Source: CAMLIZ01 sp036231905
GTDB lineage: Bacteria > Pseudomonadota > Gammaproteobacteria > Burkholderiales > Burkholderiaceae_C
DNA: 64,000 nt
Reading direction: 5' to 3'
Assembly (NCBI RefSeq): GCF_036231905.1
Contig: NZ_JAZARE010000001.1
Location: 1-64,000, forward strand
The notes under the pieces are model-generated. The model was not told where the DNA came from and did no database searches. It was given only the letters and a program-made list of their open reading frames with translations. The first letter of the stretch is position 1, and each line of letters starts with the position of its first letter. Shown here in pieces: positions 1-7,419 of this stretch. A program made the translations under genes and the position numbers.

Positions 1-55
1 GGAGGGCAGCATTGAGTAGGGCGCGCGTTCTTGCTCCGTGAGGTGTTCCAATGGT

Positions 56-124
56 GCCTAACCCCTCCATCGAGCGGACATGCCCCGGCAAGCCGGGTCA
101 TGCCGCTCATGTCGAACGTTAGGT
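56..124 (+). repeat. attC site 1 (69 bp)
   Basis: R'' is GCCTAAC at 56-62 and R' is GTTAGGT at 118-124. The central stem is of the common type (CATGCCCCGGC / GCCGGGTCATG). It closes a cassette whose body lies left of the window; positions 1-55 are the non-coding tail of that cassette. Confidence 0.92.
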
Positions 125-129
125 CCCAA

Positions 130-567
130 GTGGATACACCGTCTTCCGTCGCCCATGCGTCCCCGATCGTGCCGCAGCGCTATGTGCCGTTCGGTCTTGG
201 CGCCATCGTCATGGCAAGCCTTTTCGGAGGCCCACTTGCGGCTGCGTATCTCGTCATTCGCAACGCAACGGCCCTGGGCCGCGAGCGCACATTTGTCCTG
301 GCAATTGGCTTCTATGTTGGCGCGTCCATTGCTTGGCTCTGGGCGCTCTACAACGTGCCTGGTGACGTCCTTTCGGAATTGGCAGTTCACCTCCCGCAAG
401 TGGTAGTCTGGTGCCTGTTCTCCTACTTGCTATTGCGGCGCTCTCTTTCGGCTCACAAAGCTTCCGGCGGCTCGTTTAGGTCAGCTTGGGTGGGCTTTGT
501 CTTGGGGGTCGCGGTGTCAATCGCTCTGCGCGTGGTCCTGCGCTTTGTCGTGCCAGTCTTCGGCTGA
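130..567 (+). CDS. Cassette-encoded membrane protein, unknown function
   Basis: A 145-residue protein with about four hydrophobic segments (roughly residues 18-37, 48-67, 80-97 and 113-140) and little else, so probably an inner-membrane protein. I do not recognise a family. The GTG at 130 is preferred because the AGG of the attC R' box stands 6 nt upstream; an in-frame ATG at 109, inside attC, would add MSNVRSQ. The gene ends in TGA 18 bp before the next attC. Function cannot be inferred from neighbours, since cassettes are acquired independently. Confidence 0.7.
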   Translation: MDTPSSVAHASPIVPQRYVPFGLGAIVMASLFGGPLAAAYLVIRNATALGRERTFVLAIGFYVGASIAWLWALYNVPGDVLSELAVHLPQVVVWCLFSYLLLRRSLSAHKASGGSFRSAWVGFVLGVAVSIALRVVLRFVVPVFG

Positions 568-584
568 GGCAACATGCGCGTGCG

Positions 585-653
585 ACCTAACCCCTCCATC
601 GAGCGGACATGCCCCGGCAAGCCGGGTCATGCCGCTCATGTCGAACGTTAGGC
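585..653 (+). repeat. attC site 2 (69 bp)
   Basis: R'' is ACCTAAC (585-591) and R' is GTTAGGC (647-653). The arms and central stem are essentially identical to attC site 1. Confidence 0.92.
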
Positions 654-709
654 CCCGCATTCCGTCGCCACCTCGAGCACCGCCAAGATTCCTTGTACTC
701 ACACCTACC

Positions 710-1216
710 ATGAAGCATCACCTGCCCTTGGCTCTAGCAGTCTGTCTGACGCTGAATGCCTGCGCGACAGCAGACATTGTCCCAATGGGCACGGACGTTT
801 ACATGATCTCCCAGACATCCGCTGGCGGTGTCTTCACGAACATGGGAACGCTCAAGGCGGAGGTCATTCAAAGAGCCAACTCGTTTGCAGAATCGAAGGG
901 CAAGGTCGCGGTTCCGGTAGCCGCACGAGAAACCCCTCCCGCCCCTGGTCGCATGCCGAACTACGAGTACCAGTTCCGCCTCGTCGATCGGAATGACCCA
1001 CGGGCTTCTGGAGGCGGCCTAATAAAGACACCTGACATGGTCATCGAGAACAGAAATCAGGCGCCTGCAGTGATTGTCAATCCGCCTCCCAAGGAAGTTG
1101 CCCAACCGAAGGATGTCTACACAGAGCTGCTGAAGCTAGACGACCTGCGGAAGCGCGGGATCATTACGGATGCAGAGTTCGAGGCCCAGAAGCGCAAGTT
1201 GCTTCAAGGCCAATGA
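710..1216 (+). CDS. Cassette-encoded lipoprotein with C-terminal SHOCT domain
   Basis: A 168-residue protein. The N-terminus is a lipoprotein signal with lipobox LNAC (Cys18), so the product is probably exported and lipidated. The last 30 or so residues (LLKLDDLRKRGIITDAEF...) match the SHOCT short C-terminal domain, an oligomerisation or interaction module often found at the end of bacterial envelope proteins. The middle is unrecognised. The start at ATG 710 is 57 bp after R', which is unusually far for this array, but it gives a clean signal peptide; the in-frame ATG in attC at 638 would bury it. Confidence 0.75.
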   Translation: MKHHLPLALAVCLTLNACATADIVPMGTDVYMISQTSAGGVFTNMGTLKAEVIQRANSFAESKGKVAVPVAARETPPAPGRMPNYEYQFRLVDRNDPRASGGGLIKTPDMVIENRNQAPAVIVNPPPKEVAQPKDVYTELLKLDDLRKRGIITDAEFEAQKRKLLQGQ

Positions 1217-1245
1217 CAGGAGTCGAGGTGTATGTGTGCGGCGTG

Positions 1246-1314
1246 GCCTAACCCCTCCATCGAGCGGACAGCTGTCGGCAAGCCGCCAGCTGCCGCTCAT
1301 GTCGAACGTTAGGA
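1246..1314 (+). repeat. attC site 3 (69 bp)
   Basis: R'' GCCTAAC (1246-1252), R' GTTAGGA (1308-1314). The central stem differs from sites 1 and 2 (AGCTGTCGGC / GCCGCCAGCT) and is matched by site 27. Confidence 0.92.
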
Positions 1315-1319
1315 GACCA

Positions 1320-1844
1320 GTGCCACCCGAGAGCATCAAGTTCCGCCAGGCTGTTGGAGCCGATGCCGAGGCGATGTATGCGTTACACAAGGCTTCTGTG
1401 TTCCAGTTATGTCGCCACGCGTATTCGGAAATTGAGCTCAATGCTTGGTTCTTCGGGCGCTCGCCAGACATCTATCAATCCGGCCTTTCCAGCGGCGAGA
1501 TTGAGGTAGCCTGCATCGCCGGGCAAGTAGTCGGCTTTGTTGGCGCAATCCCTGGTGAGGTCACCTTGCTCTTCGTTGATCCCGTGCACTCCGGGCGCGG
1601 CTTCGGTCGCGCGTTGTTCGAGCGAGGCCTTTCCAAAGCAAGCCAGGGGTTCGTTGGTCAACTTTTGGTCGTTGCCACACGAAACTCCGCTCCGCTCTAT
1701 CGGCGGTACGGGTTCCGCCCGGTTGAGCGCGTGGCGCTTGTGCGCGGCGATCCCGCTGTGAACATTGAGGTAATTCGTATGGAGCGTCCGTCCAACGGGT
1801 CTCCTAACCCCTCCATCGAGCGGACGTCTTCAAGCTGCGCTTGA
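1320..1844 (+). CDS. Cassette-encoded GNAT N-acetyltransferase
   Basis: A GCN5-related acetyltransferase expected to move an acetyl group from acetyl-CoA to a small molecule or protein amine; substrate unknown. The acetyl-CoA-binding motif A is clear (LFVDPVHSGRGFGRALFERG), followed by the usual SAPLYRRYGFRPVE segment. GTG 1320 is supported by AGGAGA (1311-1316), partly made of the R' box. There is no stop codon before the next attC: the reading frame runs into attC site 4 and stops at TGA 1842-1844, so the last 13 or so residues (PNPSIERTSSSCA) are encoded by the recombination site. About 174 residues. Confidence 0.85.
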   Translation: MPPESIKFRQAVGADAEAMYALHKASVFQLCRHAYSEIELNAWFFGRSPDIYQSGLSSGEIEVACIAGQVVGFVGAIPGEVTLLFVDPVHSGRGFGRALFERGLSKASQGFVGQLLVVATRNSAPLYRRYGFRPVERVALVRGDPAVNIEVIRMERPSNGSPNPSIERTSSSCA

Positions 1845-1871
1845 AGCCGCCGCTCATGTCGAACGTTAGGC
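1802..1871 (+). repeat. attC site 4 (70 bp)
   Basis: R'' TCCTAAC (1802-1808), R' GTTAGGC (1865-1871). The central stem is CTTCAAGC / GCTTGAAG, as in site 9. It carries the stop codon of the GNAT gene. Confidence 0.9.
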
Positions 1872-1878
1872 GTCTACG

Positions 1879-2138
1879 ATGACAGACTTCATCTGCTGCC
1901 CCAGATGCAAGGCAAAGCTCCGACCGACCGAGCGGAGTGAGAGCTGTCCATATTGCGCGGACCAGCCTGTCGAGTTAGCTGTGGGGAGGTCCACGAGCGA
2001 GCTGAGGGCGGCTATTCCACCGAGGAAAGAGCGGCGGGGATGTTCATGCTCCTATTGGTCACGTCTCCCATATGGCTTGTCCTCTTGGCCATCGCTGCAA
2101 TGGTCTTCATGGCCTGGGCCGGATCTTGGGCCAAGTAG
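1879..2138 (+). pseudogene. Zinc-ribbon membrane protein, frameshifted
   Basis: The start (ATG 1879, 8 nt after the R' AGG) gives MTDFICCPRCKAKLRPTERS followed by CPYC, a four-cysteine zinc ribbon. The original frame then continues without sense to 2220. A second frame, entered near 2010-2040, encodes STEERAAGMFMLLLVTSPIW and a hydrophobic segment and stops at 2138. The combined product, a zinc ribbon followed by one transmembrane helix, is a common small-protein layout. I read this as one gene with a single-base frameshift; a sequencing error is possible. Confidence 0.5.
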
Positions 2139-2180
2139 GCAAAGGCAGGCAGATCTGTCGGAAGAGGTGCAAGCGTCAGA

Positions 2181-2453
2181 ATGCCGCTATACCAGCGTCA
2201 ATTTTCATCTATGCAGGTAGTCGACGCGCTTCTTGAACTCCTGGTCTGGGCGTTCAGTTCACTGTGGGTCTTGGCTGGCCTAGTACTCGGCATGTTCGCG
2301 TCGTACTTCGTATGGCAAGCGATGTCTGGAATGGAAGATCGGGCGGTTGTTGCAGCCTTTGTGTTGGTCACGTTCGTGGTTGCAGGGTTCATTGGTGAAT
2401 GGCTGAACGAAGATCTTCAACGCCGTAAAAGCGGTGGACAGGAGCCGCCATGA
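2181..2453 (+). CDS. Small cassette membrane protein
   Basis: A 90-residue protein with two hydrophobic segments (about residues 17-44 and 56-73) and a charged tail (LNEDLQRRKSGGQEPP). Family not recognised. It is the second gene in its cassette, downstream of the zinc-ribbon frame. The start may be ATG 2181 or ATG 2211; neither has a strong ribosome-binding site. A two-gene cassette is less common than a single-gene one. Confidence 0.55.
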   Translation: MPLYQRQFSSMQVVDALLELLVWAFSSLWVLAGLVLGMFASYFVWQAMSGMEDRAVVAAFVLVTFVVAGFIGEWLNEDLQRRKSGGQEPP

Positions 2454-2472
2454 GAGAGCGCCCCCACCAGAC

Positions 2473-2541
2473 GCCTAACCCCTCCATCGAGCGGACATGC
2501 CCCGGCAAGCCGGGTCATGCCGCTCATGTCGAACGTTAGGC
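2473..2541 (+). repeat. attC site 5 (69 bp)
   Basis: R'' GCCTAAC (2473-2479), R' GTTAGGC (2535-2541). Common central stem. Confidence 0.92.
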
Positions 2542-2544
2542 GCC

Positions 2545-2919
2545 ATGGAAACCGACCGTCCTGTCCTCACTAGCAGCCTCGCTGCTCGAGTCGTCGCCGG
2601 TGTTTGGTTAGCCTTATGTTCAGCCGTTTTGGCGCTAGCACTCTGGGCATATGCACCTGGCCCGTCCAGCGACATCATGGTCGTCTTCTTGTGGGCAATG
2701 CTCGCGCTTACGTTTCCATCAGGACTCTTAGTCTCAGCTCTCGGTGTTGGAGTCGCCCTGGTTGCCGAAGGAAATGCCACCATCAATGAGTTTCCGCATT
2801 GGCTAGGAATCGTCGCCTTGTGGCTCTGTTTCTGCAGCGTGGGCTACTTCCAATGGTTCAAGGCGCTGCCGCTGGCTTGGTCCCGGTTTGCGTGCCGGCA
2901 GAGGGGCGGAGAGCAATGA
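2545..2919 (+). CDS. Cassette-encoded membrane protein, unknown function
   Basis: A 124-residue protein with three hydrophobic segments (about residues 14-33, 44-72 and 82-103) and a short basic tail. No family recognised. ATG 2545 is only 3 nt after the R' box, and the AGG of R' (2538-2540) is the only Shine-Dalgarno-like sequence. The stop TGA lies 1 nt before the next attC, so the cassette is almost entirely coding. Confidence 0.7.
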   Translation: METDRPVLTSSLAARVVAGVWLALCSAVLALALWAYAPGPSSDIMVVFLWAMLALTFPSGLLVSALGVGVALVAEGNATINEFPHWLGIVALWLCFCSVGYFQWFKALPLAWSRFACRQRGGEQ

Positions 2920-2920
2920 C

Positions 2921-2997
2921 GCCTAACCCCTCCATCCAGCGGACATGCCACGGAAGGCTTCGCCTGCCGCTCATGCCGCTCATGTCGAACGTTAGCC
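2921..2997 (+). repeat. attC site 6 (77 bp)
   Basis: R'' GCCTAAC (2921-2927), R' GTTAGCC (2991-2997). The central part is AGGCTTCGCCT, and a short CCGCTCATG repeat precedes the usual right arm. Confidence 0.88.
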
Positions 2998-3003
2998 GTC
3001 GCA

Positions 3004-3612
3004 ATGACCACCCGCCTCCCATGTCGCACGTGCGGTGATCTGATCCACCAAGACACTGCCGCCAAGAACAACGGGCTCTGCATGCCATGCAAAGGCGGAT
3101 ATCGCGCACGCATCGAGGAGAGCAAACGCCAGCGTGAGCTTGAGCGCGCCTACGAGAAGAGCGCCGAACGGCGTCACTGGCTTACGTTGGTCGAACGAGT
3201 ACACCAGTCGAATGAGGGGTTCCAAGCCCTATCGCCAGACGAGCAGACCTACTTCGCGCTTCGATGCCTCATCGGTGAGGTCTTCAATGGTGGCTTTCAT
3301 CAGTTCTTCTCGAATCACTCTGGCGCTTACTACGGTGTTGCCGTGAACGGACTCTTCGAACTTGAAGCCATGCGCTCGCACCAGTTGCTGACTCAGGCGA
3401 AGGAAGCCCTTTTCGGAGATCAAGCCGTCCCTGTCGACTTCGAGGAACGGAACCAGCTGCTTCGTGTGGTTGAGGAGAACGACATTGCATACTCCCGAAT
3501 CGGTAAGCAGTTGGACGAGCTGGACAAGCTGTTCTGGGCCGAGCCTGACGAACTTTCGAATCATTGCTCGCGCTTCGCAATCGATCGCGGCCTGTATGCA
3601 CGCGACGCCTAA
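3004..3612 (+). CDS. DMP19-like (DUF4375) protein with N-terminal zinc ribbon
   Basis: A 202-residue protein. Residues 7-29 hold a Cys7-Cys10/Cys26-Cys29 zinc ribbon. The middle region (about 80-130) contains LIGEVFNGGFHQFFSNHSG, the signature of the DMP19-like DUF4375 domain. The founding member, DMP19 of Neisseria, is a DNA-mimic protein that titrates DNA-binding proteins; whether this cassette protein mimics DNA is inference. Start ATG 3004 lies 6 nt after R'. The stop codon is the TAA inside the R'' box of the next attC (3610-3612). Confidence 0.8.
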   Translation: MTTRLPCRTCGDLIHQDTAAKNNGLCMPCKGGYRARIEESKRQRELERAYEKSAERRHWLTLVERVHQSNEGFQALSPDEQTYFALRCLIGEVFNGGFHQFFSNHSGAYYGVAVNGLFELEAMRSHQLLTQAKEALFGDQAVPVDFEERNQLLRVVEENDIAYSRIGKQLDELDKLFWAEPDELSNHCSRFAIDRGLYARDA

Positions 3613-3684
3613 CCCTTCCATCGAGCGGACGTCCTCCAGCGGGCTTCGCCCGCTTCCGCACGCCGCTCATGTCGAACGTTAGCC
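3607..3684 (+). repeat. attC site 7 (78 bp)
   Basis: R'' GCCTAAC (3607-3613), R' GTTAGCC (3678-3684). The central stem is longer (CGGGCTTCGCCCG). Its R'' TAA ends the DUF4375 gene. Confidence 0.9.
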
Positions 3685-3698
3685 ACCACTCAGCTGTC

Positions 3699-4295
3699 AT
3701 GCGCGTCGCAATCTCTGTCCTTGCACTCATCGGGCTTACGGCCTGTGCTCCCGCGCCTTTCAATAAGTACGGTACCTTCCTCGTTCCGGAACATTCCGAG
3801 GCCCTCCGCGCAGCGTCGGTCTGCTGCAACTCACTCCGAGACTTCCCATACCTGAAGCTGCATGCCGGAAGCAAAGCCGAAGCGACGGTCACTCCCAAAT
3901 CTCCAGCATTTGAGTTTGAAACGGGAAAGAGTTTTTTCGCGGCGTTTGAGTTCGCCGGTCCGCGAGTCAAGTCCCTGTTGGTTCAGGTACACGCGGTGAA
4001 CGTCGAGTGGAACAACGCAACTGCTCATGCGCTGATACCCGGGCTTCTGTTCCTGGACAGCGAGTTCCGCTCGCTATCGCTAGTGAACCCAGTCCTCCGC
4101 TCAAAGGGCTTTCCGTTCCTCGGAACTTGGGGTGAATCTGAAGTTGACGTACCACCAGACGCAAGATTCGTGGTTGTCCTTGACAGTGGGCGCAACGAGA
4201 ATTTGGCGCTGAGGGATTCCGATCAACGCTCGGGCTATTTGTATGTCCGGCGCGGACCCACGGGGCGTGTGGTTCTCGAGGCCCGTGGTGGCTAA
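3699..4295 (+). CDS. MalM-like lipoprotein
   Basis: A 198-residue protein with lipoprotein signal and lipobox LTAC (Cys16). After it comes SVCCNSLRDFPYLKL and FEFETGKSFFAAFEF, which resemble the start of the MalM family (maltose operon periplasmic protein), where a Cys-Cys-x-Ser-Leu stretch precedes a GKS(Y/F)FAAF motif. MalM's own role is poorly known, so only an exported envelope protein is claimed. The stop is the TAA of the next R'' box (4293-4295). An in-frame ATG in attC would precede the signal peptide and is not favoured. Confidence 0.6.
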   Translation: MRVAISVLALIGLTACAPAPFNKYGTFLVPEHSEALRAASVCCNSLRDFPYLKLHAGSKAEATVTPKSPAFEFETGKSFFAAFEFAGPRVKSLLVQVHAVNVEWNNATAHALIPGLLFLDSEFRSLSLVNPVLRSKGFPFLGTWGESEVDVPPDARFVVVLDSGRNENLALRDSDQRSGYLYVRRGPTGRVVLEARGG

Positions 4296-4367
4296 CCCCT
4301 CCATCGAGCGGACAGCCTACAGCCGGCTTCGCCGTCTGAAGTCTGCCGCTCATGTCGAACGTTATGC
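4290..4367 (+). repeat. attC site 8 (78 bp), R' contains a start codon
   Basis: R'' is GGCTAAC (4290-4296) and R' is GTTATGC (4361-4367) in place of GTTAGGC. The change creates an ATG at 4364 within the core site, and that ATG is the likely start of the next gene. Confidence 0.88.
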
Positions 4368-4839
4368 CCCTCAGATCCGTGAGCGCGCTTGAGCTGAAGG
4401 TCCCGCCGCCGGTGGTAGCGCTGGTGCTCGCGCTGCTCATGTGGGTTGTTGCGGCAGTCACGCCCAATCTCGCGTTGCCTGCCGTCTATCGCGTTGCCGG
4501 AGCCCTTGCCCTTTTTGTCGCTGGCTTTGCGGTGCGAGCCATTGCGCAGCTGTCGCTCGTTCGCGCGCGAACCACCATCAATCCCCTTAATCCCTCTGGC
4601 TCATCCGCGCTGGTGAGCGGAGGAATCTATCGCTACACCCGAAACCCCATGTACCTGGGTCGCCTCTTGCAGTTGGCAGGGTGGGCGGTCTTTTTGTCCA
4701 ATGCGTTGGCTGCCTTGCTTGTGCCCGTCTATTGCTTTACATCAATCGCTTCCAGGTTCGGCCTGAGGAGCGTGCGCTGCTGGAGCGCTTTGGCAGTCAG
4801 TACGCTGCGTATCAACAGAAGGTTCCGCGGTGGCTGTGA
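4364..4839 (+). pseudogene. ICMT/PEMT-family methyltransferase, frameshifted
   Basis: An integral-membrane methyltransferase of the isoprenylcysteine carboxyl methyltransferase type. Two to three transmembrane segments are followed by SGGIYRYTRNPMYLGRLLQL, the cofactor-binding signature of the family. Near 4733 the frame breaks: continuing in the next frame gives INRFQVRPEERALLERFG and QYAAYQQKVPRWL, the expected C-terminus, ending at TGA 4837-4839. The unshifted frame runs on into attC to 4885. A one-base deletion explains this; it is either decay or a sequencing error. The ATG at 4364 lies inside the R' core; an upstream in-frame ATG exists at 4352. Confidence 0.75.
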
Positions 4840-4842
4840 GTG

Positions 4843-4912
4843 GCATAACCCCTCCATCGAGCGGACGTCTTCAAGCTGCGCTTGAAGCCGCCGCTCATGT
4901 CAAACGTTAGCA
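4843..4912 (+). repeat. attC site 9 (70 bp)
   Basis: R'' GCATAAC (4843-4849), R' GTTAGCA (4906-4912). The central stem equals site 4. The right arm has ATGTCAAAC in place of ATGTCGAAC. Confidence 0.88.
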
Positions 4913-4915
4913 CCC

Positions 4916-5470
4916 ATGAAAGCCGTCGTAGCCCTCGCCCTGGTTCTGTTTGGCGCTGCAAGCGCGGGGGAGGAAGCCCCAATATCGACGTTCACGCGCG
5001 CTGATCCGGCTCTTCGCCTTGTCGAGCGCTCAGACTCGTACGCCAGGGGTTCATACGCAGTATGGTCTGGCCGCCTCAGGCTTACTGGGAAGCTGATCAT
5101 TGAGTTCGATCGGGCGCCGCAGACGGAAGGGGAAACTGACAACGTAGGCGTAGCCTTTTTCGAGCCAGATCGTCAGTCCCGCGAGAGGCTCCCGCATGCC
5201 ATTGGAAACTACTACCCGCTTCCTGCAACCGTGCTCTGGCTTGGTGGCGCGCCGGAAGAGGTGTTGCAGCCGCTGGTCGGAAAGGCCGAAACGCACCGTG
5301 TGCTCTTTGGCAAGGCGCCGCGATTCGAGCTTCCGGTCCAGGTGGTTCTGCGGTCTATGCGCACTGACGTTGAGTGTGATCACCGGAGCTATTCGATCGA
5401 AGTCGAATCAATCACGGCGCGCAACGAATCAGTGCTCGCCATTGGAGAGGCGCAGAACATTGGGTGCTAA
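4916..5470 (+). CDS. Cassette-encoded exported protein, unknown function
   Basis: A 184-residue protein with a Sec-type signal peptide (MKAVVALALVLFGAASAGEE) and a mature part with no family that I recognise. ATG 4916 lies 3 nt after the R' box. The stop codon is the R'' TAA of the next attC (5468-5470). Likely periplasmic or secreted. Confidence 0.72.
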   Translation: MKAVVALALVLFGAASAGEEAPISTFTRADPALRLVERSDSYARGSYAVWSGRLRLTGKLIIEFDRAPQTEGETDNVGVAFFEPDRQSRERLPHAIGNYYPLPATVLWLGGAPEEVLQPLVGKAETHRVLFGKAPRFELPVQVVLRSMRTDVECDHRSYSIEVESITARNESVLAIGEAQNIGC

Positions 5471-5533
5471 CCCCTCCATCGAGCGGACATGCCCCGGCAA
5501 GCCGGGTCATGCCGCTCATGTCGAACGTTAGGT
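5465..5533 (+). repeat. attC site 10 (69 bp)
   Basis: R'' TGCTAAC (5465-5471), R' GTTAGGT (5527-5533). Common central stem. Provides the stop of the preceding gene. Confidence 0.9.
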
Positions 5534-5536
5534 TCC

Positions 5537-6184
5537 ATGAGCCACGCCCGCTTTCCGCTACCTCCGCACTTGTGTGACGCGCATCTCGCGCCGGGATTCT
5601 CGGAGTTCAGCGGCGTTGTGCTGGAGGATCTATCCGCTGTGCATCCTGAACAACGGCACTGGCTGTTCAACTATGTTCTGAACCAGCTGACTCACAGCGT
5701 TAAGCCGAAGTATCGTGAACTGGCGTTCAACCACTTGAGGAGGGCGCAGGGGGCGCTCGACGCATATCACCAGCTCCGGCGGCTACTTGGCGAGTACGGC
5801 GCGCCAGGCAAGCGAGCTCGAAGCTATTTCCCGGCCCTAGATCAAGCCGAAATCTGCGTTTCGTTCGCTGCGCAAGCGTTTGAGCTGTCCAACAAGCTAC
5901 TACTGCTCTCTGGTGACACACCGGTCTACCAACATGCCTCGGAGCAGGAGCTAACGACCCTCCGCAGCTTCTATATCGCCTGCAAGCACGTCGCGAACAT
6001 GTTGGATGGCTCACAATTTGAGGCACCCGACACGGTAGTGTTCTGGTTCACCCAAGAAGGCCTCCAGTCTCGCAAGAGAGGGGTTCTCACGTATCAGTCC
6101 CTTGCCAATGTGCTTCGTGAGCTTGCCTATGACGCATCCGTTCTTGCCAGCTACATTTCCCCCGTCCCCGAGAGTGGAACCTAA
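5537..6184 (+). CDS. Cassette-encoded soluble protein, unknown function
   Basis: A 215-residue, probably cytoplasmic and mostly helical protein with no signal peptide or transmembrane segment. I do not recognise the family. ATG 5537 lies 3 nt after R', with the R' AGG 4 nt upstream as the only ribosome-binding sequence. The TAA of the next R'' box (6182-6184) is the stop. Confidence 0.72.
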   Translation: MSHARFPLPPHLCDAHLAPGFSEFSGVVLEDLSAVHPEQRHWLFNYVLNQLTHSVKPKYRELAFNHLRRAQGALDAYHQLRRLLGEYGAPGKRARSYFPALDQAEICVSFAAQAFELSNKLLLLSGDTPVYQHASEQELTTLRSFYIACKHVANMLDGSQFEAPDTVVFWFTQEGLQSRKRGVLTYQSLANVLRELAYDASVLASYISPVPESGT

Positions 6185-6236
6185 CCCCTCCATCGAGCGG
6201 ACAGCCTTCGGCTGCCGCTCATGTCGAACGTTAGAT
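6179..6236 (+). repeat. attC site 11 (58 bp, short type)
   Basis: R'' ACCTAAC (6179-6185), R' GTTAGAT (6230-6236). The central stem is short (CAGCCTTCGGCTG). This short form dominates around cassettes A, B and C. Confidence 0.9.
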
Positions 6237-6489
6237 GCCATGTTCACGAAGCGCGGTGCCATGGCCAGAGCGCAACGGTGCGGTTGTCGGCGAGAGCGCA
6301 CTAAATCACGTGTTCAGTTCGGCCAAGGTTTGAGAGAGCGCACTTCGTTGCGACATATCGGTTCGGAAGAGGAGCGCTACGGCGAGGTCAGTTCGCCGTT
6401 GTCGCACCGAGGCTTTAGCGGCAAGGACAGGCGCGGTATCGTGTCGCCTTCAGTACTTCGGGAGGTTGCTGTGCCGTTGTTCACCAAGC
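6237..6489 (+). other. Cassette A, no convincing gene
   Basis: About 253 bp between two attC sites. A frame beginning at ATG 6240 runs through the next attC, but the related cassette at 14,386-14,641 carries indels that break it. That argues against a protein product. The conserved blocks (for example TTGCGACATAT and CACCGAGGCTTTAGCGGCAAG) persist in both copies. It may be a non-coding or decayed cassette. Confidence 0.65.
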
Positions 6490-6547
6490 ATCTAACCACT
6501 CCATCGAGCGGACAGCCTTCGGCTGCCGCTCATGTCGAACGTTAGGC
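6490..6547 (+). repeat. attC site 12 (58 bp, short type)
   Basis: R'' ATCTAAC (6490-6496), R' GTTAGGC (6541-6547). CCACTCC replaces CCCCTCC in the left arm. Confidence 0.9.
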
Positions 6548-6899
6548 ACCAAGCCGCATGAAATCCCAACGCACGATCTCAGCGCTTGTCCAGCGCTCTG
6601 GCAAAAGGGCAGTAGCGCGTGGTCTGCGCTCTGGCAGCCTGGCGGTGAGGTGCGTTGAGTCGAGCGCATGTGCTGCGCTGCATTCTTTGTCTGGCAAGGC
6701 TGCTGTGGTGCGCGCTTGGCAGCCACACGCGAGAACCAGGTGCACCGCGCAGCGTTCTTCGTGGTCCGGCACGAGCCGGGCGCTTTCTCGTATGCTGCCC
6801 TCTTTGTCTGGTCAGGCCGCTGAGCTATGCGTTTGATGGTCTTGTTCGGTGGCGAAGGTATTTGCCCTCTGGTGCGCCAAGGCTCCGCTTCACGCTTTA
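6548..6899 (+). other. Cassette B, no convincing gene
   Basis: About 352 bp. A 92-codon frame starts at ATG 6558, just after attC, but it is Ser/Ala/Arg-rich with no recognisable fold. In the related cassette at 13,979-14,327 the same start reaches a stop after some 27 codons. I treat it as non-coding or decayed. The sequence CTCTGGCAAAAGGGCAG and several TCTGG motifs are shared by both copies. Confidence 0.6.
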
Positions 6900-6957
6900 G
6901 CCTGACCAGTCCATCGAGCGGACAGCCTTCGGCTGCCGCTCATGTCCGACGTTAGAC
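6900..6957 (+). repeat. attC site 13 (58 bp, degenerate R'')
   Basis: R'' GCCTGAC (6900-6906), with the invariant AAC altered to GAC, and R' GTTAGAC (6951-6957). The right arm reads ATGTCCGAC. The change may weaken recombination. Confidence 0.85.
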
Positions 6958-7354
6958 GCCTCCGCCTTCGAGCACCGAGCCATGCCGAGGTTGTTCATGT
7001 TGGCGTTGCGAGGTCTCGGTCCATGCCCGAGCAAATAGCACTTCACGCAGGGTCTGTTGCGCCTGCTCATCTCCGGTCGGTCGGGCAAGAGTTCGAGGCC
7101 AGGCTCGCACGGGCCGTCCGTCCGCTGGCGGCCGGCTCACCACTTGTGCACTGCATTCATCCTCGCGCAGCGTCCCGAGCGGGCAGCAACCTGGCGTTGT
7201 CTGGCAAGAAGTCGCGGCTCCCTCGCGTGCTGGCTTGTCTCGCAGTCCGCTGAGGCGGCAAACTCGTCGGCCATGAGGCGCAACGGTTTTGGTCCCGAGC
7301 TCATCGACGGTTGGCGCGGTAAGCCACCATCGCTCCATGGTGCTCAACCGCTGC
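6958..7354 (+). other. Cassette C, copy 1, no convincing gene
   Basis: About 397 bp. Frames are open on both strands (up to 131 codons on the - strand and 117 on the +), but none begins properly behind attC and all look like by-products of high GC. Copy 2 (13,069-13,465) differs at only one base that I can see; copy 3 (13,524-13,920) at about a dozen. The first ATG after attC (6982) opens only a 17-codon frame. Confidence 0.65.
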
Positions 7355-7412
7355 GTCTAACCCCTCCATCGAGCGGACAGCCTTCGGCTGCCGCTCATGT
7401 CCGACGTTAGAT
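7355..7412 (+). repeat. attC site 14 (58 bp, short type)
   Basis: R'' GTCTAAC (7355-7361), R' GTTAGAT (7406-7412). The right arm is ATGTCCGAC. Confidence 0.9.
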
Positions 7413-7419
7413 CTCTCGC

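Noticed and set aside
6952..7347. 131-codon frame on the - strand of cassette C, open in all three copies
   Set aside because: It starts far from any ribosome-binding site, ends inside attC, runs against the direction of all other cassette genes, and shows as many amino-acid changes as expected without selection.
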